Assembly (NCBI GenBank): GCA_016787805.1 | Contig: JAEUTY010000038.1 | Coordinates: forward strand, 91,686 to 155,685 | Direction: 5' to 3' | Length of the DNA stretch: 64,000 nucleotides | Source: Flavobacterium sp. | GTDB taxonomy: Bacteria > Bacteroidota > Bacteroidia > Flavobacteriales > Flavobacteriaceae | Part shown: positions 1 to 7,902 of the stretch, piece by piece | Layout: each line of letters begins with the position of its first letter | Position numbering within the stretch: position 1 is the first letter of the stretch | Program-made: the position numbers and the translations under genes | The notes under the pieces: generated by a model | Seen by the model: the letters and a program-made list of their open reading frames with translations, nothing else | What the model was told of the DNA's origin: nothing | The model's database searches: none

Positions 1-1720
1 CATCTAAAATATAAACCAAACTGTTGGGTTTTGCCTTTCCATAAACATATCCCGATGATTGATGCGCTTTCACAAACAATCCAATAGATAATAAAGTAAA
101 AAGCAATGCCCAAATTCCTTTTCTCGGAAAGGAACCAAAAATAGGTATGAGCAAACCAAAACTCAAAACAGTCAAAATGCTACTTCCAACCAAAATTTTT
201 AATCCCAAACCAATAGGAAACATTTGTATAAAAGGTACTAAAATTACTAAAGTAGGAATCGATAAAATTAAGTTGAAAAAGTGATTCGATTTTTGAGAAA
301 CTACAAAATAGCCCAACATCAAAGTAGTTGAAAGCACCGGAATTATCAAAAATCCTGCTCCTTTCAACTGAAATGCAATGACCAAATTCAAAATCAACCA
401 AATCAACAAAGGAGCAATGGTTTGGTTCATTTCGGGATTGCGTTTGCCGTCATTTTTATAAAAAAGAAAGCAAATGGCCAGCGTCACACTCACAAAAGCA
501 TAAATGTAATCGTGACCGTTGTAGGTAAATCCGTGAAGAATGTCATTGTACTGTGGATAAATGGAAAGTAGTAATCTCCATCCCAAATATGTAATTCCAC
601 CTGCAACTATAAGCGAACCGAAAAGTGGTAAAAATCCTTTAATAATTTGATCCAAACGCAAAATATGTTTTCCCATTCCCACAAAAACAAAGAGGAATAA
701 TAATACAAAACCAATAATTACCATAGGTAAAATCCAAGAAAACGGATAACTCACAAATGAAAATGGAACGTTGAAATAGACCTTTTCGTTGGTTGAATTC
801 AAATTTTTTAAATCGGCGTTAGAAAAATAATTCAACAATGGAACCAAGTAAGTGCCTTGATGTGCTAACGTTTTTGGGTCTAAATGTTCAAATTTATCTT
901 GCGAAGTATGGTAATCAAAATGACTGTCGATAAAAGCAAAGTTAAAACCTTGAATTTTTCCACTTTCTCTAAAAACGGTCAAATCAGTATCGTTGGGCAA
1001 CATTTTATAGATGCTATACATCAACGAATTTGAAACAGGATATTGCGCTTTTGCAGCTGAGAAAGCCTCAACCATTTTAGCGTTTCCTTGATTGGTTTCC
1101 ATCAACATATAACTGGGTCCAGAAGAGCCACGAGCCTCGAAATTCAGAACCAAACCCACCTTTTTTGCCCAATTATGTTTTGTTACAAATAGTGCGGCAC
1201 CATTCAATCCTAACTCTTCAGCGTCAGAAAAAAGTATAATGATGTCGTTTTTGTGCTTGGTTTTGTTGTGTAAAAATGCGCGAACGGTTTCCAAAATAGT
1301 GGCTACTCCCGAAGCATCGTCACTCGCGCCATTCGAGTACGAATGTGGTGCGCTGTCGTAGTGCGAAAGTAAAACCAACGCCTTAGTATTGGCTGAACCT
1401 TCAATTTTGGCCAAAATATTTTTTGATTGTACCAACGTACCTTTTTCGGTCATAGTAAAACCTTGCTGAAACGAAGTCTGTAATCCCATGTTTTTAAGCT
1501 CTTGAACTAAATATTGAGCGACTTCTTCATGGTTTTGAGAGCCAACATAGTGTGGTTTTGCGGCTATTTCTTTAACTTTTTCTAAAGCTCTTTTGGTTGA
1601 AAATTCAGAAAGTGGCGCTTCAGTAGTATCATAACCTTGTGGCGTCATAAAGTAAAAAACACCAAAAATCAACGCAAGTAGCGCCAACATTAAGTATAAA
1701 GCAGAATAATTTTTTTTCAT
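1..1720 (-). CDS. M28-family membrane zinc aminopeptidase (3' end outside window)
   Basis: Zinc-dependent exopeptidase of the M28 family, in the membrane-anchored form with a multi-pass C-terminal half (ER-metallopeptidase/Fxna-like architecture). The first 573 codons are present and the gene runs off the left edge. One hydrophobic segment follows the Lys-rich N-terminus (residues ~5-25). The peptidase domain has the metal motifs HYDSAPHS (H120, D122), GASDDASG and DAEELG (D166, E168, E169). From about residue 315 the protein turns into repeated hydrophobic segments. The ATG at 1720 follows a short leader. Physiological substrate unknown; peptidase assignment is firm. Confidence 0.88.
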   Translation of the reverse strand, partial: MKKNYSALYLMLALLALIFGVFYFMTPQGYDTTEAPLSEFSTKRALEKVKEIAAKPHYVGSQNHEEVAQYLVQELKNMGLQTSFQQGFTMTEKGTLVQSKNILAKIEGSANTKALVLLSHYDSAPHSYSNGASDDASGVATILETVRAFLHNKTKHKNDIIILFSDAEELGLNGAALFVTKHNWAKKVGLVLNFEARGSSGPSYMLMETNQGNAKMVEAFSAAKAQYPVSNSLMYSIYKMLPNDTDLTVFRESGKIQGFNFAFIDSHFDYHTSQDKFEHLDPKTLAHQGTYLVPLLNYFSNADLKNLNSTNEKVYFNVPFSFVSYPFSWILPMVIIGFVLLFLFVFVGMGKHILRLDQIIKGFLPLFGSLIVAGGITYLGWRLLLSIYPQYNDILHGFTYNGHDYIYAFVSVTLAICFLFYKNDGKRNPEMNQTIAPLLIWLILNLVIAFQLKGAGFLIIPVLSTTLMLGYFVVSQKSNHFFNLILSIPTLVILVPFIQMFPIGLGLKILVGSSILTVLSFGLLIPIFGSFPRKGIWALLFTLLSIGLFVKAHQSSGYVYGKAKPNSLVYILD

Positions 1721-1764
1721 GGAATTGAAATTTACTTCAGCAGCTCGTTAGCAGAAATAATTTT

Positions 1765-2115
1765 TTAAATATCTTTTTTGACCAACATGTAATAATCGTT
1801 TTCCAAAGGCAGGTAACCTTGTTCATAAATAAAGAAATAGGTGTTCCCAGTTTTGGTATTGAGAATGGATGTAAAATACTCAAAATCAAACCCTTTTATT
1901 GATAATTTTGTACGCGTGGTTTTGGATTTTCCATCTACATTCAACTCCGACAAAATACGGTAATTTTTTCGCAATTTGTTGTTGATATTGCGCATATAAT
2001 TGTTGCTGTCTTTGTTCATTTTGTTGTTGTAGGCATTGCGACAGCCATCACTACAGAATTTTTTATCTTCTCGTCCTACAATTTTTTCGTGGCATTCTAA
2101 ACAAGTTCTAGGCAT
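1765..2115 (-). CDS. small zinc-ribbon protein of unknown function
   Basis: About 116 residues. The N-terminus carries a four-cysteine zinc knuckle, C5-x2-C8 and C21-x3-C25, of the type seen in DUF2116-like proteins; the remainder is charged and has no recognised domain. An in-frame upstream codon at 2136 would give a longer product, but a minus-strand TATATTTG (-7 box) at 2138-2145 puts the transcript start downstream of it, so the ATG at 2115 is chosen. It ends 44 bp before the M28 peptidase gene on the same strand and could be cotranscribed with it. Nucleic-acid or protein binding is only inferred from the zinc knuckle. Confidence 0.7.
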   Translation of the reverse strand: MPRTCLECHEKIVGREDKKFCSDGCRNAYNNKMNKDSNNYMRNINNKLRKNYRILSELNVDGKSKTTRTKLSIKGFDFEYFTSILNTKTGNTYFFIYEQGYLPLENDYYMLVKKDI

Positions 2116-2137
2116 ATACAAATATTTTAAAATCAAT

Positions 2138-2145
2138 CAAATATA
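2138..2145 (-). promoter_or_regulatory. -7 promoter box (TATATTTG) for the zinc-ribbon gene
   Basis: Minus-strand TATATTTG matches the Bacteroidota -7 consensus TAnnTTTG. A start of transcription near 2131 gives a leader of about 15 nt to the ATG at 2115 and rules out the upstream alternative start. Confidence 0.5.
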
Positions 2146-2306
2146 CTAAAAAATCCATTTGCAAACGGTTACAAATAGTTACAATCGATAGTAAATGATT
2201 AATTACCGATTAAAGCAGGTTGAATGTCACAACTTTGCATCGTCAAAAGGGATCAGTTATATGATTTCAGAAAGTCAAGAAAATTATTCACTTAAATTTA
2301 AACGCC

Positions 2307-2624
2307 ATGCGAAACAAAGTACAATTAATCGGACATGTAGGACAAGATCCAGAAATTAAAATCCTTGAAGGAGGGAAAAAAGTTGCTAAAATGACTATTG
2401 CTACCAAAGAAGTATATTACAAAGAAAATGGCGACAAAGTAGAACAAACCGAATGGCACAAGGTAGCCGCTTGGGGGAAACCAGCAGACATTATAGAAAA
2501 GTTTGTACTTAAGGGTAAAGAAGTTGCCATAGAAGGAAAATTATCCCACCGTAGTTATGATAATAAAAATGGAGAGAAAAGATACGTTACAGAAGTCATA
2601 GTAAACGAAATCGTTTTGGTTTAA
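2307..2624 (+). CDS. ssb: single-stranded DNA-binding protein, first tandem copy
   Basis: 105-residue SSB consisting of little more than the OB fold (opening MRNKVQLIGHVGQDPE; central TEWHKVAAWGKPADIIEK; KGKEVAIEGKLSHRSY). It binds single-stranded DNA. It lacks the disordered linker and acidic Phe-terminated tip through which bacterial SSBs recruit replication and repair partners, so it is probably an accessory SSB and not the replicative one. A second copy, about 71% identical over 105 aligned residues by eye, starts 55 bp downstream, and the bases around both start codons are almost identical. Confidence 0.93.
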   Translation: MRNKVQLIGHVGQDPEIKILEGGKKVAKMTIATKEVYYKENGDKVEQTEWHKVAAWGKPADIIEKFVLKGKEVAIEGKLSHRSYDNKNGEKRYVTEVIVNEIVLV

Positions 2625-2679
2625 TTTTTAAAACTTAAACAATATAATATTATCAATTATCAATTTTAATTTAAACGCC

Positions 2680-3003
2680 ATGAGAAACAAAGTACAATTA
2701 ATCGGACATGTAGGTCAAGATCCTGAAGTAAAAACCTTAGAAGGAGGAAGAAAAGTAGCCACAATTACCCTAGCCACTAATGAAAATTACACCAATGCTA
2801 AAGGTGAGAAAGTGGAACAAACCGAGTGGCATCGCGCAACAGCTTGGGGAAAAACAGCCGAAATCATTGAGAAGTACGTAACCAAAGGAAAAGAAATTGC
2901 CATTGAAGGGAAGTTAACCCACCGCAGTTATGACGATAAAAATGGTGAAAAACGATATGTAACCGATATTGTAATCAACGAGTTATTGCTGATTGGGAAA
3001 TAA
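2680..3003 (+). CDS. ssb: single-stranded DNA-binding protein, second tandem copy
   Basis: 107-residue OB-fold SSB, paralogue of the gene just upstream. The first 16 residues are identical to that copy, and differences cluster at residues ~27-45, which form one of the variable loops of the fold. It also ends directly after the last strand (NELLLIGK), without the acidic C-terminal tip. Likely cotranscribed with the first copy. The duplication is old enough for about 30 substitutions, so both copies have probably been kept by selection. Confidence 0.93.
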   Translation: MRNKVQLIGHVGQDPEVKTLEGGRKVATITLATNENYTNAKGEKVEQTEWHRATAWGKTAEIIEKYVTKGKEIAIEGKLTHRSYDDKNGEKRYVTDIVINELLLIGK

Positions 3004-3016
3004 TACTGTGATAAAA

Positions 3017-3445
3017 ATGAACATCAAAGTATTTAATATTTGATTGGACAAGGAAAATTGTTTGAATGATCAATCAAAAATGAATGATTTTCTAGATTCA
3101 GTTGATGTAAAATTAACGTCGGCTAGTTTTGTGACTACAGGAAGCAAAGATTTCTGGTCAACAGTTGTTTTTTATTTGCCAAAAAAACTCAAAACAACAG
3201 TGTTAAAAGACGAAGATTTGTCAGAGGAGGAAAGAAAAATCTATCAGGCATTAAAACAGTGGAGAAATGAAAAATCAATGCAACTGGATTTGCCTCATTT
3301 TATGATTTGCCATAATTCGGAGTTAATAACAATTGCTAAAACCAAACCTGAGACAATTAAAGATTTCAAAATAATCAAGGGATTCGGAGAGCAAAAAACT
3401 CAAAAATATGCCGACGACATAATCGCATTCTTAAATGCATTGTAA
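3017..3445 (+). pseudogene. HRDC-domain protein with an in-frame stop at codon 9
   Basis: The C-terminal half (from about residue 75 of the readable frame) is a stand-alone HRDC domain (RNase D/RecQ helicase C-terminal nucleic-acid-binding fold: helices around YQALKQWRNEKS, MICHNSELITIAKTKP, IKGFGEQKTQKYADDI). The frame opens at ATG 3017 with MNIKVFNI and meets TGA at 3041-3043, then continues LDKENCLNDQSKMNDFL. As I recall, related flavobacterial proteins read 'FNIRL' here, so TGA most simply arose from CGA (Arg) by one C-to-T change. A shortened protein could still start at TTG 3044 or ATG 3080 and would keep the whole HRDC domain. Calling it dead is therefore uncertain; damage to the normal start is clear. 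Confidence 0.65.
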
Positions 3446-3455
3446 TCAGAAAAAT

Positions 3456-3488
3456 AAAAGCGATAGAACTTGTTTTTATCGCTTTTTT
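3456..3488 (+). terminator. rho-independent terminator after the HRDC gene
   Basis: Stem AAAAGCGATA / TATCGCTTTT around an 11-nt loop, followed by further T residues, 10 bp after the HRDC stop codon. Confidence 0.75.
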
Positions 3489-3626
3489 GCTTTTTGAAGT
3501 AGAAGGAATGCGACATTTTGAAAGAACTTTTCAACACGAAAACGTTTTCGGGAGCAATTGTATTACTAACTTCTAAAATTTTTAATATCTTTATTAAGTT
3601 GTCAGTAATAAATTAACCCTAAAAAA

Positions 3627-4070
3627 ATGAAATACCTAAAGCAATCGCTTTTGTTGGTCTTCTTTTGTTGTTGTTTTCAAAGTAACTGTGCACAAGTTGG
3701 AATTAACACCAACAATCCGCAAAGTACATTGGATGTCAATGGTAATTTGTCGGTTAAGGTGGTTAACCTTGTTGGCAATGGTTCTGGCAGTGGAGGTTCA
3801 GCAGTGCTAATTGATGATGGAGTTTATATCTCAATAAGTCCAACAGCAACCGACGATAAATTTCAATTACCAAACCCAATACTTTTTCCAGGTAGAACCT
3901 ATGTGATTAGAAATATACAAAACTCAGTTACAGCACAATTAACAACGGCTGTGGGGTTATTGTTCCCTAAAAACTCAACTGTTGGAAGTGCACAAATTTA
4001 TATGTATGAAGGTAATTTGCGAACGGTTACAGTAATTAGTGATGGAATCAATTGGACGTACATCAATTAA
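3627..4070 (+). CDS. small secreted protein with flavobacterial 'VGINTxNPxxTLDVNG' motif
   Basis: 147 residues. A hydrophobic, cysteine-rich signal sequence (residues 1-22, ending CAQ) is followed by QVGINTNNPQSTLDVNG, a motif common near the N-terminus of Bacteroidota surface and tail-fibre-like proteins. The rest is a Gly/Ser-rich segment and a predicted beta-rich domain with no named family. It is preceded by an AT-rich ~130 bp leader region and is convergent with the acetyltransferase gene; the two stop codons overlap by 4 bp. Export is likely; function unknown. Confidence 0.75.
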   Translation: MKYLKQSLLLVFFCCCFQSNCAQVGINTNNPQSTLDVNGNLSVKVVNLVGNGSGSGGSAVLIDDGVYISISPTATDDKFQLPNPILFPGRTYVIRNIQNSVTAQLTTAVGLLFPKNSTVGSAQIYMYEGNLRTVTVISDGINWTYIN

Positions 4071-4690
4071 TTATTCATCAGTTTTTCTAACAAGGCAATG
4101 AATTCACCAACATGGTAACCGTCAATCAAACCGTGATGAACGTGAACTGAAATTGAAATAGTTTTTTTCCCATTTTCTTCCACCATTTTACCAAATGAAA
4201 TCTTTGGGCAACTATCAGGCCATGTAAAACTTCGCGCATGAGAAAATGAAGTAAAATTCACCCAAGGTAATGCCGAAAAATGAATCAAATTTTCAGGATA
4301 GTCGCGGGTAAAAAGCCCTGAAGTTATTTGAATACGTTCAATTTCTCTTTTGACAATTGTAGCAAACTCATGAACATCTTCATTAAATTCAATCAACGAA
4401 AATCCAAACGTTTTGTCGTCTCTCAAAATGGTAGCCGAAGCATCAATTCGGTCAAAAATAAACACTTCATTATCCTTTATTCGGTAACGAAAGTTTTCAA
4501 TTGAATTTGCCGCAACCAATGTTTTGTGCAAATAATAAGTGAAAAATGAAACGCCTAATTCGTTGGCTTTTTGGTAAGCTTTGGTACAATCAATTGGAGT
4601 TGTAATCCCAAAAAAAGGCTCTTCCATTTGATTAAAAAACAAAAAATGCTCTTTGCGATTCCAAGTATCAATGTCAAGTTTTTGCTTCAT
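4067..4690 (-). CDS. chloramphenicol acetyltransferase-like (CAT family) acyltransferase
   Basis: 207 residues, close to the ~215 of classical trimeric CAT enzymes, with family blocks WNRKEHFLFF at the N-terminus, LPWVNFTSFSHA, and the active-site segment VHVHHGLIDGYHVGEF (H-H-x3-D-G, with the catalytic base His). Family members move an acetyl group from acetyl-CoA to a hydroxyl; in chromosomal Bacteroidota copies the physiological acceptor is usually unknown, so chloramphenicol resistance cannot be claimed. It starts 2 bp after the stop of the HAD gene, as the last gene of the metG-to-CAT run. Confidence 0.88.
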   Translation of the reverse strand: MKQKLDIDTWNRKEHFLFFNQMEEPFFGITTPIDCTKAYQKANELGVSFFTYYLHKTLVAANSIENFRYRIKDNEVFIFDRIDASATILRDDKTFGFSLIEFNEDVHEFATIVKREIERIQITSGLFTRDYPENLIHFSALPWVNFTSFSHARSFTWPDSCPKISFGKMVEENGKKTISISVHVHHGLIDGYHVGEFIALLEKLMNN

Positions 4691-4692
4691 TT

Positions 4693-5379
4693 TTATTTAA
4701 ATAAAGGAACCACTTCAATAATGTCAACCACCGATCTAAAGTTATCGTGTTTGATCTCAAAATCAATTTTTTCGTATTCCCAAGTCGTGTGATACGGAAT
4801 ATGAATCGCGTGTCCGCCAACATTCAAAACAGGCAAAACATCCGATTTTAAAGAATTGCCTATCATAGTGAAATCCTCGGGTTTAATATCAAGACGAAGT
4901 AACATTTTTTCGTAATCAACTTCTTTTTTGTCACTCATTACTTCTATATGATGAAAATAATGACCAATTCCTGAATCGTGTAGTTTTCGGTGTTGGTCTT
5001 TCAAATCGCCTTTTGTAGCCACAATTAATTTATAATCGCCTTTAAGTTGATTCAAAACATCTTCCACATGAGGCAATAATTCAACTGGTTTTAAAAGCAA
5101 ATCTTTACCAATTTGAATGATTTTTTCAATAACCAATCCCGAAATTTGATGATTTGTCAATTCCAAAGCCGATTCAATCATTGAAAGTACAAAAGCCTTA
5201 ATTCCAAATCCGTACAAAGGCAAATTTTTCACTTGATGACTCAAAATCAACTGTAAAATCTCCTGATGTGACGCATAATCACTAAACAATTCACAAAATT
5301 TAGCTTGTGCTTCATCAAAAAAAGGTTCGTTGTGCCAAAGTGTATCATCGGCATCAAAAGCTATAACTTTTATTGACAT
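4693..5379 (-). CDS. HAD-superfamily hydrolase (phosphatase)
   Basis: 228 residues with all four HAD motifs: motif I DADDTLWH (nucleophile Asp near residue 9), motif II Thr in VATKGD, motif III Lys around DKKEVDYEKM, and motif IV NSLKSDV. The helical cap between motifs I and II marks subfamily IA, small-molecule phosphatases. Substrate not predictable. It lies 3 bp after the deaminase gene and 2 bp before the CAT-like gene, which implies one transcript. Confidence 0.88.
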   Translation of the reverse strand: MSIKVIAFDADDTLWHNEPFFDEAQAKFCELFSDYASHQEILQLILSHQVKNLPLYGFGIKAFVLSMIESALELTNHQISGLVIEKIIQIGKDLLLKPVELLPHVEDVLNQLKGDYKLIVATKGDLKDQHRKLHDSGIGHYFHHIEVMSDKKEVDYEKMLLRLDIKPEDFTMIGNSLKSDVLPVLNVGGHAIHIPYHTTWEYEKIDFEIKHDNFRSVVDIIEVVPLFK

Positions 5380-5382
5380 AAT

Positions 5383-6390
5383 TTAATTGTTTGTTGCGTA
5401 TTCGTCCACTAAATTCAACAACTCATTCTTTCTATTTTCGTCCAATAACGAATATTGAAAAGAGTTTTTAGCCAAAACAATAATCTCTTCTTTAGTTAGC
5501 TGTAAAGCCTCTTGTATAGCAATAAAATTTTGATTCAAATAACCACCAAAATAAGCAGGATCATCCGAATTTACAGTCGCCTTTATTCCTTTGTTCAACA
5601 TCGTTTTTAACGGATGGTCTTTTAAGTCCGTAACCACTCTCAACTCTAAGTTGGAAAGCGGACAAACCGTCAAAGCCATGTCTCTTTTTACAATTTCATC
5701 GACCAATTTTTCATCGTCCAAGCAATTATTTCCGTGATCAATGCGTATAATTTTCAAACCGTCAATAGCTTCCCAAACGTATTCGGCTGGACCTTCTTCG
5801 CCAGCATGAGCCAACAAAGCATAACCTTCTTTAGCGGAAGCTTCAAATACTTTGTAAAATTTGGAAGGTGGATTTCCTTTTTCAGACGAATCCAAACCAA
5901 CAGCTATAATCCAATGTTTAAAAGGCAACGATTGTTGTAATGTTTCAAAAGCTTCTTCTTCAGACAAATGACGCAAATAACTCATAATCAGCAACGATGA
6001 AATTCCCCATTTTTGTTGGGCTTCTTCTTGCGCACGACGAATTCCTTTAATGATTGTTTCAAACGAAATTCCACGTTGTGTATGCGTTTGTGGATCAAAC
6101 ATAATTTCGGTGTGAAGTACATTTTCCTCATGGCATTTGGTCAAATACGCCATCGTAAGTTCGTAAAAATCTTGCTCGTGAATCAATACACTGGCGCCAG
6201 CATAATAAATATTCAAGAAATCTTGCAAACACGAAAATTGATACGCTTGCTTGACTTCTTCAATAGTTTGATACGGAATTGCAATTTGGTTGCGTTGCGC
6301 TAAAGCAAACATCAATTCGGGTTCAAATGAACCTTCAATGTGTAAATGCAGTTCGGCTTTTGGGAGTTGAGATATAAATTGGTTCATCAA
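5383..6390 (-). CDS. adenosine/adenine deaminase family protein
   Basis: 335-residue amidohydrolase of the metal-dependent purine deaminase family. Zinc ligands and catalytic residues are visible: HLHIEG (H15, H17), LLAHAGEEG, RIDHGNN and NSDDPAYFGGYL. The last block, DDPAYFGGY, resembles the fungal Aah1-type adenine deaminase subgroup more than classical adenosine deaminase, so adenine to hypoxanthine is my preferred reaction. Two adjacent Met codons could start the protein. It is 3 bp downstream of the first secreted paralogue's stop and 3 bp upstream of the HAD gene. Confidence 0.88.
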   Translation of the reverse strand: MMNQFISQLPKAELHLHIEGSFEPELMFALAQRNQIAIPYQTIEEVKQAYQFSCLQDFLNIYYAGASVLIHEQDFYELTMAYLTKCHEENVLHTEIMFDPQTHTQRGISFETIIKGIRRAQEEAQQKWGISSLLIMSYLRHLSEEEAFETLQQSLPFKHWIIAVGLDSSEKGNPPSKFYKVFEASAKEGYALLAHAGEEGPAEYVWEAIDGLKIIRIDHGNNCLDDEKLVDEIVKRDMALTVCPLSNLELRVVTDLKDHPLKTMLNKGIKATVNSDDPAYFGGYLNQNFIAIQEALQLTKEEIIVLAKNSFQYSLLDENRKNELLNLVDEYATNN

Positions 6391-6393
6391 TTT

Positions 6394-7872
6394 TTAATTT
6401 TCAAATTTCATGATTACATATTGTTTTGCATCTTCATTATAATAACCTACATATGCTTTTCCGTTGGTGGAAAAAAAAGTAGGATATTTAATTTCGGCAA
6501 AACCATTGAAATAGCTACACATTTTGGTGCCCGAAAAACTATTGATTTTATCGGATTCTTGGTCAAAATTTTTAGAAAACAAAGCATTAACAGAAATGAT
6601 ATTTCGACTCGACTTGTAGTTATTGTAGAAAAAACTGGTTCCGTCATAACCGCCTAATAGTACAAAAGCAGTAGCATAAAGTAATCCGCCAATGGCACCA
6701 TATTGAAAAGGAATTAAAGGCACACCACTGTTATTATAATCGTCTTCATTAGGATCAATTTTTTTGATTCGATTGGAAACGCCACCAAATGAAATTAAGT
6801 TTTTGCCATTGTAATTGTAACACGAAATACCCACTTTATAATCAGAAAGTTTGGTTACAAATTGGTAAGTGTTTTCGATGTTTTTTTCTTGGTGTTTGTT
6901 GACCCATTCGCACAAAAAATCCGAGTTTTTATAGCTAATTTCTGTATGGGAATCGGTAGAAAAATCTTTAATTACCTCACCGTTCAGGTTTTTTATACTC
7001 ATCAATAGTAAAAACTTCGAAACTTTAAATTGGTATAAATTGCCTTCAAAAAAATACGAATTGGATTGATGAGTTACTATTTTTTCTTCTGGTTTATTTA
7101 TTATGAAAGAAGCTGAAGTATAATCGGTTAAATTGATTTTGACCACTTGCGTTGACGTATAATTGTTGTCAAATGTCAACACTAATTCTTTTTCAGTTAA
7201 ATAAGCCTTGCGTTTTTTGGCACAAATAGCTAACGAATTGGGTAAACTAACATCCATATTTTGGAGTTCAAAAGACGCTTCTATCGACTCAAAGCTCTCT
7301 TCAAACAAGTCATATAAATTTGAACTTTCGTTATTTGAATCACTAAAAGAAGTTGTGCTAAAATCAAAAGTTTTCACTTCTAACTCATTTTGATTGGAAA
7401 AACGATACAACTTTAAAACACTACTTTGTTCTACCACAGCTAAGCAATAAAAAGCATCATTAGTAGAAAAAGTTTGTACCACATTTTGACGATTAAAATT
7501 TAACTCTTTCGAAGTAATCGTTACTTTTTTGGTTTTGAAATCTAAGTTTTGAAACAAAAACTTTTCGGCATTATTTGTGGTCCATATCAAATTGATACTC
7601 GATTCGTTTTTGGTAAATCCAATCATATTATCCGTTTTTTTTCCCGGAATTGGAGTCATTAAAGTGTCCAATGAGTTGAATTTATTGTCGTAATGAACGA
7701 TACGAACTTTTTTGGCATTGGAGATAAAAACATACGATTCATCCTTCGACTTATCTACATAACTAAATGACTTTCCGTCTTTTTTCATCACAAACGGAAG
7801 CGAAGTTATATAGCTTTGCGAATGACAAACCCAACCCAAAAATAAAGCAATAATGTAGATTTTGTTCTTCAT
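6394..7872 (-). CDS. secreted protein of unknown function, tandem paralogue 1
   Basis: 492 residues with an N-terminal signal peptide (hydrophobic residues 5-17, cut near HSQ). It is one of three consecutive paralogues that share a block of the form KKRKxYxT...TQVVKINLxDY in mid-protein, an NYNGKNLISFGG motif later, and a C-terminal GYYNEDxKxY ending. The content is beta-rich and evenly repetitive, which would suit a propeller or WD-like fold, but this is a guess. No lipobox and no type IX sorting domain seen. Unknown family. Confidence 0.75.
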   Translation of the reverse strand: MKNKIYIIALFLGWVCHSQSYITSLPFVMKKDGKSFSYVDKSKDESYVFISNAKKVRIVHYDNKFNSLDTLMTPIPGKKTDNMIGFTKNESSINLIWTTNNAEKFLFQNLDFKTKKVTITSKELNFNRQNVVQTFSTNDAFYCLAVVEQSSVLKLYRFSNQNELEVKTFDFSTTSFSDSNNESSNLYDLFEESFESIEASFELQNMDVSLPNSLAICAKKRKAYLTEKELVLTFDNNYTSTQVVKINLTDYTSASFIINKPEEKIVTHQSNSYFFEGNLYQFKVSKFLLLMSIKNLNGEVIKDFSTDSHTEISYKNSDFLCEWVNKHQEKNIENTYQFVTKLSDYKVGISCYNYNGKNLISFGGVSNRIKKIDPNEDDYNNSGVPLIPFQYGAIGGLLYATAFVLLGGYDGTSFFYNNYKSSRNIISVNALFSKNFDQESDKINSFSGTKMCSYFNGFAEIKYPTFFSTNGKAYVGYYNEDAKQYVIMKFEN

Positions 7873-7902
7873 GATTTTTTAGTAAGTGAAAGAATAAGCT
7901 AA

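Noticed and set aside
4067-4690. Chloramphenicol-resistance determinant
   Set aside because: The fold and active-site His are those of the CAT family, but the gene sits in a housekeeping run and nothing shows chloramphenicol as its substrate.
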